Shown here one piece after another: positions 30,701 to 37,008 of a stretch of DNA of 37,008 bases. A program made the translations under genes and the position numbers. Source of the stretch: an uncultured Clostridia bacterium (GTDB lineage Bacteria; Bacillota; Clostridia; TANB77; CAG-508). Within the stretch, counting starts at the first letter, position 1; each line of letters starts with the position of its first letter. Under the pieces are notes generated by a model, which was not told where the DNA came from, searched no databases, and worked only from the letters and a program-made list of their open reading frames with translations. The DNA lies in contig CAKPKF010000014.1 in NCBI GenBank assembly GCA_934167175.1, forward strand, positions 1 to 37,008, read 5' to 3'.

Positions 30701-31501
30701 TTATTTACTTAATAGCTCTTTCTTAGCTTGATTGATAAAAAGAAGGTATCCCCTGTTGCTAGTTCTTATCAAATCCTCTTCACTCTTTAGATTGATATTG
30801 GTAATTCTATTAACGTTTTTATCTGGCGATATCTTTACTACTTTGTAATGACTAAAATTTAGACCTGTTTCTTTTTTAGTACATTCAAAGATACAATCAC
30901 CAAATTTTAATTCAACTTCTCCATGGTCATACAATTTTCCCCACGACCATACACAAGTAATTCGATTGTCTTTATCATCTAAATTAATTGTTAATTTTTT
31001 ATCTTTCCAATCGAACTTGCTACCATCTAAGTGCATTCTTTCATATTCTCTTTGGTTGTGGTTATTATTGTTTTGATTCTCTGAATTTCTTTCTGGTATC
31101 TGATTTACTAATACAGCATCTATATTAAGAAATTTAATTGCTTTTAAATACATAATTTGATCTGAAGTATATAGTTTCAAGTCATTTTTTTGACAATACT
31201 CTAAAATATTGTTATCTGGACAACTATATTTTTCTTCTATTCTTACATATTCAAATTTTCCAGTTTCATCTTCTTCAATAGCTTGCTTTATTAGCTTTCT
31301 TGCTTCTCTGCCTTTTAATCCACGTTTTACTTTCAGAGCATCTAATTCTCTTATAGTAACACTAGTTATTACTATTGTGTCATGTGTTTCTAGAATTTTT
31401 TCCCAATTTCCTGCTAGTATTGAAGCATCAATAAGGATTTTCTTTTTTAAACTTTCCTTTTGTTCTAATTCTTTAATTGTTATAGTTGTATTCTCGTACA
31501 T
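30701..31501 (-). CDS. PIN-domain protein, possible RNase
   Basis: The protein has 266 residues. Residues about 18-140 form a PIN nuclease domain: ILIDASIL (first Asp), SVTIRELDALK (Glu), CPDNNILEYCQ (Asp) and YTSDQIMYLKA (Asp), the acidic cluster that binds Mg2+/Mn2+. It resembles the PIN part of PhoH2-type proteins, but no PhoH ATPase follows. A short Asn-rich linker (SENQNNNNHNQRE) leads to a C-terminal domain of about 110 residues, beta-rich and unknown. No antitoxin is next to it, so a housekeeping RNA-processing role is as likely as a toxin role. Confidence 0.8.
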   Translation of the reverse strand: MYENTTITIKELEQKESLKKKILIDASILAGNWEKILETHDTIVITSVTIRELDALKVKRGLKGREARKLIKQAIEEDETGKFEYVRIEEKYSCPDNNILEYCQKNDLKLYTSDQIMYLKAIKFLNIDAVLVNQIPERNSENQNNNNHNQREYERMHLDGSKFDWKDKKLTINLDDKDNRITCVWSWGKLYDHGEVELKFGDCIFECTKKETGLNFSHYKVVKISPDKNVNRITNINLKSEEDLIRTSNRGYLLFINQAKKELLSK

Positions 31502-31600
31502 ATGTCATTCCTCCAATTAAAGCTAAAACAAAATTTCCTCAACATTATTTACATAATGTAAATATATTTTACCATATTTTCACAATTTGTGCAATATATA

Positions 31601-31637
31601 AAAAAGCATCTACTTTAAACTAAAGTAGATGCTTTTT
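31601..31637 (-). terminator. Terminator of the V-type ATPase operon
   Basis: A perfect 16-bp stem (31601-31616 with 31622-31637) whose outer part is A/T runs lies just past the subunit D stop. It is strong on both strands. Confidence 0.88.
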
Positions 31638-31645
31638 TTATTTAT

Positions 31646-32281
31646 TTATTTTTTCTCAATTATCATTTCTTTTACTTTCATCAATCTTGTTAGACTAGCT
31701 CTTTCATCTTCATCTAATTTTGTTTGAATGTATTTTATTGTATCTTGATAATTTGGTATCATTACATTTTCTAATGCATTTACTCTTCTTCTTGTTTTTT
31801 CTATTTCTACAGATAATAACTCTATTGCTTTTTCATTTTTGGCAAGTTTTAATAATATATTTGTTACATCTGTTAAAATTTGTACTGATTTATCTAAATC
31901 TCCTGTTGTAAATGCGAATCCATAAGGATACATTTCATCATTTACATTTTCTTTATTAAAACTAAATGATGGTATTTTTACACTCATGATACTCTTGGTA
32001 GTTACATCAACATTGATTGATTGTTTTGGAATCATTAATGCTTCTTCTATATACTCATCACTAATAACAGCTTTTGCCATTGTAAAACTTTGATAAGATT
32101 TTTCTAACTTTCTTTCTACTTCTTCTCTAATTGATTTGTTTTCTTCTACTAGAGCCATAAGTTTTTTTATAAGTTCATCTAATTTATCTTTTAATAATTT
32201 ATGTCCTCTTACTGCTGTTTTAAGTGATTTTTTCATGTTAAGACTTTCTATACGTGTCAAATTAACATTTAAAATGGCCAT
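31646..32281 (-). CDS. ntpD: V-type ATP synthase subunit D
   Basis: Subunit D is the central rotor stalk that turns within the A3B3 head. The protein has 211 residues, mostly two long coiled-coil helices: N-terminal NLTRIESLNMKKSLKTAVRG, and C-terminal KTRRRVNALENVMIPNYQDT, the family signature. It starts 6 bases after the B gene and is the last gene of the operon. Confidence 0.95.
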   Translation of the reverse strand: MAILNVNLTRIESLNMKKSLKTAVRGHKLLKDKLDELIKKLMALVEENKSIREEVERKLEKSYQSFTMAKAVISDEYIEEALMIPKQSINVDVTTKSIMSVKIPSFSFNKENVNDEMYPYGFAFTTGDLDKSVQILTDVTNILLKLAKNEKAIELLSVEIEKTRRRVNALENVMIPNYQDTIKYIQTKLDEDERASLTRLMKVKEMIIEKK

Positions 32282-32287
32282 ATTTTA

Positions 32288-33670
32288 TCACTCCATTTCT
32301 TTTTTTGGCATATATTTATCAATATATTCATCATGAATACGTCTTAACTCTGCTCTTGGTAACATTGATAATAATTCCCAACCAATATCTAATGTCTTAG
32401 CAATAGATCTGTTTGTTTCAAAACCTTGACCTATAAATTTGTTTTCAAATTCATCTGCAAATTGTGCATATATAATGTCAATTTTTGAAAGGGCTTCTTT
32501 ACCAAGTATTGCCATAAGCTCTTTTGCATCTTTTCCTCTTGCATATGAAGCAAATAATTGATTTAATACATCTTTATGGTCTTCTCTAGTTTTACCTTTT
32601 CCTATACCTTCATTTTTCAAACGTGATAATGAATTTAGAACATCAACTGGTGGTTCTAATCCTCTTTGATATAGGCTTCTATCTAAAACTATTTGACCTT
32701 CTGTTATATATCCTGTTAAGTCTGGTACTGGGTGTGTTTTATCATCTTGAGGCATTGTTAATATAGGAAGCATTGTTATAGAACCTGCATTTCCTTTTAT
32801 TTTTCCTGCACGCTCATAAATAGTTGCAAGGTCAGTATATAAATATCCTGGATATGCACGTCTTCCTGGTATTTCTTTTCTTGCTGCTGAAATTTCTCTT
32901 AGTGCTTCTGCATAATTAGTTATATCAGTCATAATAACTAGTACTTGCATTCCTTCTTCATAAGCTAAATATTCAGCTGCTGTTAAAGCCATACGTGGTG
33001 TTGAAACACGCTCTACTGCTGGATCATCTGCTAAGTTAATAAATAACACACTTCTGCTTATAGCTCCTGTTTTCTTTAAGTCATCTATAAAGAATTCTGC
33101 ATCTTCAAATGGAATTCCTATAGCAGCAAATACAACAGCAAATTTTGAATCTTCTTTTAATACTTTTGCTTGTCTTGCTATTTGTAGGGCAAGTTTTGCA
33201 TGTGGAAGTCCAGAACCTGAGAATATTGGTAATTTTTGTCCAATAACTAGTGTATTTAATCCATCTATAGAAGATACTCCTGTTTGAATAAATTCTGAAG
33301 GAAATACACGAGCTGCTGGGTTTATTGGTTTACCATTAACATTGATTTTTTTGTCTGGAATGATATTTGGCAATCCATCAATTGGATTTCCCATTCCATC
33401 AAAAACTCTACCTACAATGTCTTTTGAAACTCCAAATTCTAGTCCTTTTCCTAAAAATCTTATTTTTGATTCAGATAAGTTAATTCCTGCTGAGCTTTCA
33501 AATAATTGAACTAATGCCGTGTTTTTGTTTACTTCTAGCACTTTACAAAGTCTTCTTTCTCCGTTTTGTAGTTCTATTTCTCCTAACTCATCATATGTAA
33601 CTCCTTCTACTGATTCAATTAACATCAAAGGGCCTGCTGATTCTTTTATTGATTTATATTCTTTTATCAT
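32288..33670 (-). CDS. ntpB: V-type ATP synthase subunit B
   Basis: This is the non-catalytic subunit of the A3B3 head. The protein has 460 residues. It has the ATPase fold without a working P-loop (FSGSGLPHAKLA in its place). It keeps PINPAARVFPSEFIQTG and SLSRLKNEGIGKGKTREDH, typical of B subunits. The start follows the A gene stop by 3 bases, so the two are tightly coupled. Confidence 0.97.
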   Translation of the reverse strand: MIKEYKSIKESAGPLMLIESVEGVTYDELGEIELQNGERRLCKVLEVNKNTALVQLFESSAGINLSESKIRFLGKGLEFGVSKDIVGRVFDGMGNPIDGLPNIIPDKKINVNGKPINPAARVFPSEFIQTGVSSIDGLNTLVIGQKLPIFSGSGLPHAKLALQIARQAKVLKEDSKFAVVFAAIGIPFEDAEFFIDDLKKTGAISRSVLFINLADDPAVERVSTPRMALTAAEYLAYEEGMQVLVIMTDITNYAEALREISAARKEIPGRRAYPGYLYTDLATIYERAGKIKGNAGSITMLPILTMPQDDKTHPVPDLTGYITEGQIVLDRSLYQRGLEPPVDVLNSLSRLKNEGIGKGKTREDHKDVLNQLFASYARGKDAKELMAILGKEALSKIDIIYAQFADEFENKFIGQGFETNRSIAKTLDIGWELLSMLPRAELRRIHDEYIDKYMPKKEME

Positions 33671-33673
33671 AAG

Positions 33674-35452
<1,779 letters not shown>

Positions 35453-35457
35453 CCTCT

Positions 35458-35775
35458 TTATTTATTTAATATATCTATTCCAATTGCTCTTTTAGCACAT
35501 TCTCTTATTTTATTCATACCTAAATTCATATTTCCACAATTTCCTGGAATTGTAATAATTGCTGGAACTTGCTTTTCTTTAAATTTAAGAATGTATTTTT
35601 CAACTAGAATGCTCATTTTTTCAGTTATATAGATAATTGCATAATTATCTTCTACTAATTTATCTATTGTTTCTCTAATCTCTTTTTCATCTTCTGCAAC
35701 TGGGAAAGCATTAATTCCTATTGACATGAATCCCATTGTTTCTTCTTTATTTCCTATTATACCAATTTTATACAT
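35458..35775 (-). CDS. ntpF: V-type ATP synthase subunit F
   Basis: The protein has 105 residues. It has the small alpha/beta fold of subunit F, which binds subunit D in the central stalk: KIGIIGNKEETMGFMSIG, IIYITEKMS, and VPAIITIPG. Its start overlaps the end of the C gene by 8 bases, a sign of translational coupling. In the naming of some clostridia and Enterococcus the same subunit is called NtpG. Confidence 0.92.
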   Translation of the reverse strand: MYKIGIIGNKEETMGFMSIGINAFPVAEDEKEIRETIDKLVEDNYAIIYITEKMSILVEKYILKFKEKQVPAIITIPGNCGNMNLGMNKIRECAKRAIGIDILNK

Positions 35776-36733
35776 ATGAATCTCTCAACCTTTCTCTAAT
35801 TTCGATTGAACTAACATTATTAACTTTTCCTGTTAATATGATTCTTATATTTTTTATTTCCGTTTCTTTGGCATAGGTGTATGCTACTAATGGTTCTACT
35901 CCAAGTGCTTCGAATTTTGCAACTTTTACATAATCCATTAAATAATTATCGCATATTTTATCAAATGACGTACGATTTCTTATTGCTTCTTCAAACATTT
36001 CATAATATGATGTTTGTTTAAATGATAAAATAGGTTCATCAGATTCAAATGCTTCTGCAAATGTTTCTATTGATATGCTACCTTCTTTTATATAAGCCAT
36101 TTCAAAGTTTTTAAAATTATTTGATACTCTTTTTATTCTGAAAAACGTTCTTAAGTTAGAAATATCACATAATTTTGTAACATAGTCCATTATAAATTTC
36201 TTGTTACTTTCTTTAGCTAAATTCATCATATATGAATATGTAGATTTATCTAGTACAACATCTATTATTTGACTTTTTTGTTCTTTTTCATATGAACTTA
36301 TTGCTTCTAATACACCTTTTTGCATAATTTCTGGTAAACTATCCAATCTTTTTTCTACTATTGCTTCTTGCAATTCATTAACTGGAATTACTCCTCCATC
36401 TACAAGAAATTTTTCATAATCTTTTTTAACAGCTTCACCTTTTAAAATTGTTTTTATATTGTGATAGTCATTTTTACATATAAATAATTTTGGAAAGTCT
36501 TCTTCTGGAACAAGTTCTTTTATTAATTTATATAATTTTTCTGACTCTTCTGTTAAAACTTTTTCAAAATCTTGTACTCTTTCTATTGAATCTGTATTAT
36601 ATTGATGTTCTTGTAATGTTCCTAAGATTCTCTCTGGAGTTTCTTCTACCATTTGCTCTAATTCTACATTAGTTAAGAGATTATTCTCAATTGCTCTTAT
36701 TCTAGCAACTGCATATGGATATATTTGTTCCAT
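35768..36733 (-). CDS. ntpC: V-type ATP synthase subunit C
   Basis: Subunit C (the d subunit of eukaryotes) is the socket between the central stalk and the membrane K ring. The protein has 321 residues, all helical: YPYAVARIRAIENNLLTN at the N-terminus, FICKNDYHNIKTILKG, and AYTYAKETEIKNIRIILTGK near the C-terminus. ATG 36733 follows aggagg, which overlaps the stop of the E gene; the upstream in-frame part (36751) lies within that site. Confidence 0.94.
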   Translation of the reverse strand: MEQIYPYAVARIRAIENNLLTNVELEQMVEETPERILGTLQEHQYNTDSIERVQDFEKVLTEESEKLYKLIKELVPEEDFPKLFICKNDYHNIKTILKGEAVKKDYEKFLVDGGVIPVNELQEAIVEKRLDSLPEIMQKGVLEAISSYEKEQKSQIIDVVLDKSTYSYMMNLAKESNKKFIMDYVTKLCDISNLRTFFRIKRVSNNFKNFEMAYIKEGSISIETFAEAFESDEPILSFKQTSYYEMFEEAIRNRTSFDKICDNYLMDYVKVAKFEALGVEPLVAYTYAKETEIKNIRIILTGKVNNVSSIEIRERLRDSYV

Positions 36734-36743
36734 GTTATACCTC

Positions 36744-37008
36744 CTAACCAAATAAAATATCAGCTAATATTTTATCTACTTTTTCTTTTTCCAAATCTAA
36801 GATTGTATCTAATACATAGTTATATTCTACATTTTCTTTTTTTACTATAAATCCGCTTTCAAAATCTCTTGTTTCATCAGAAATTTTAAACTCTCCATTT
36901 AATGCTTTTATAACTTGTTGTTTTTGTTTTTCTGGTAATATTATTTCTGATCCTTTTTCAAAATTTGCATTTTTTGTAGTAGTTTTTATAAATGTTATAT
37001 ATTCTTCA
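36744..37008 (-). CDS. ntpE: V-type ATP synthase subunit E, C-terminal part
   Basis: The frame enters from the right edge and ends at TAG 36744-36746, giving 87 residues. The end of the chain reads FESGFIVKKENVEYNYVLDT and DKILADILFG, the C-terminal domain of the peripheral stalk subunit E. Gene order E-C-F-A-B-D supports it. The stop overlaps the ribosome binding site of the C gene. Confidence 0.88.
   Translation of the reverse strand, partial: EEYITFIKTTTKNANFEKGSEIILPEKQKQQVIKALNGEFKISDETRDFESGFIVKKENVEYNYVLDTILDLEKEKVDKILADILFG

Noticed and set aside
30701..31501. PIN protein as the toxin of a toxin-antitoxin pair
   Set aside because: No small antitoxin gene lies next to it, and it is twice as long as VapC toxins.

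Overview
The window comes from an AT-rich (very roughly 30 % GC or less) low-GC Gram-positive, most likely an anaerobic gut-type Clostridia. The pointers are strong AGGAGG ribosome binding sites, a T-box leader on ileS, an archaeal/vacuolar-type ATPase operon in the order E-C-F-A-B-D, an LPxTG-type surface protein, a lactate/malate-type dehydrogenase and a long IleRS of the type common in clostridia. No species can be named from the sequence alone.

Layout. Bases 1-11.75 kb are chromosomal: the N-terminal part of a secreted protein divergent from a large two-HTH regulator; rlmD (23S rRNA m5U methyltransferase) with no ordinary start codon; a sortase-anchored GDSL/SGNH hydrolase with five repeats; a cell-envelope-type operon (TetR, LiaF-like, DUF4097, a 36-residue membrane peptide, rsgA); a Nudix hydrolase and a membrane-anchored protein of unknown function. 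Bases 11795-21187 are an integrated mobilizable element in the 3' end of tRNA-Leu(UAG), bounded by 12-bp direct repeats. It holds an integrase with a cysteine-rich N-terminus, an excisionase-like protein, an HTH protein, a CGNR-like zinc-finger/Fic gene pair behind a 20-bp-arm palindrome, an XRE repressor divergent from a zinc-ribbon membrane protein, a frameshifted MobP-type relaxase, MobC, an oriT candidate, TnpV and a RepA_N initiator. Bases 21.3-37 kb are chromosomal again: an N-formylglutamate amidohydrolase-like enzyme, an 87-residue unknown protein, T-box-controlled ileS, a tandem pair of cysteine-rich paralogues with copied promoters and hairpins, a lactate/malate-type dehydrogenase with an unusual specificity loop, a class III aminotransferase, a YbaK-type deacylase, a PIN-domain protein and the V-type ATPase operon, whose E subunit runs off the right edge.

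How the parts fit. The element moved the tRNA-Leu gene away from its own terminator, which is still visible just outside the left repeat, and a different hairpin now follows the tRNA. Integrase and excisionase would act on the ends. MobC, relaxase and oriT would allow mobilization by a helper, but the relaxase frame is broken at a run of seven A, so the element may be immobile unless slippage or a sequencing error explains it. RepA_N suggests a replicating excised form. The Fic pair and the zinc-ribbon membrane proteins are cargo.

The most promising undescribed signals are: a structured leader between xis and int with a possible pseudoknot and a hairpin covering the ribosome binding site; the palindromic divergent promoter before the zinc-finger/Fic pair; the tandem CX2CX2CX5C motifs of the integrase; the duplicated cysteine-rich gene units near 26-27.5 kb; and the ATA start of rlmD.
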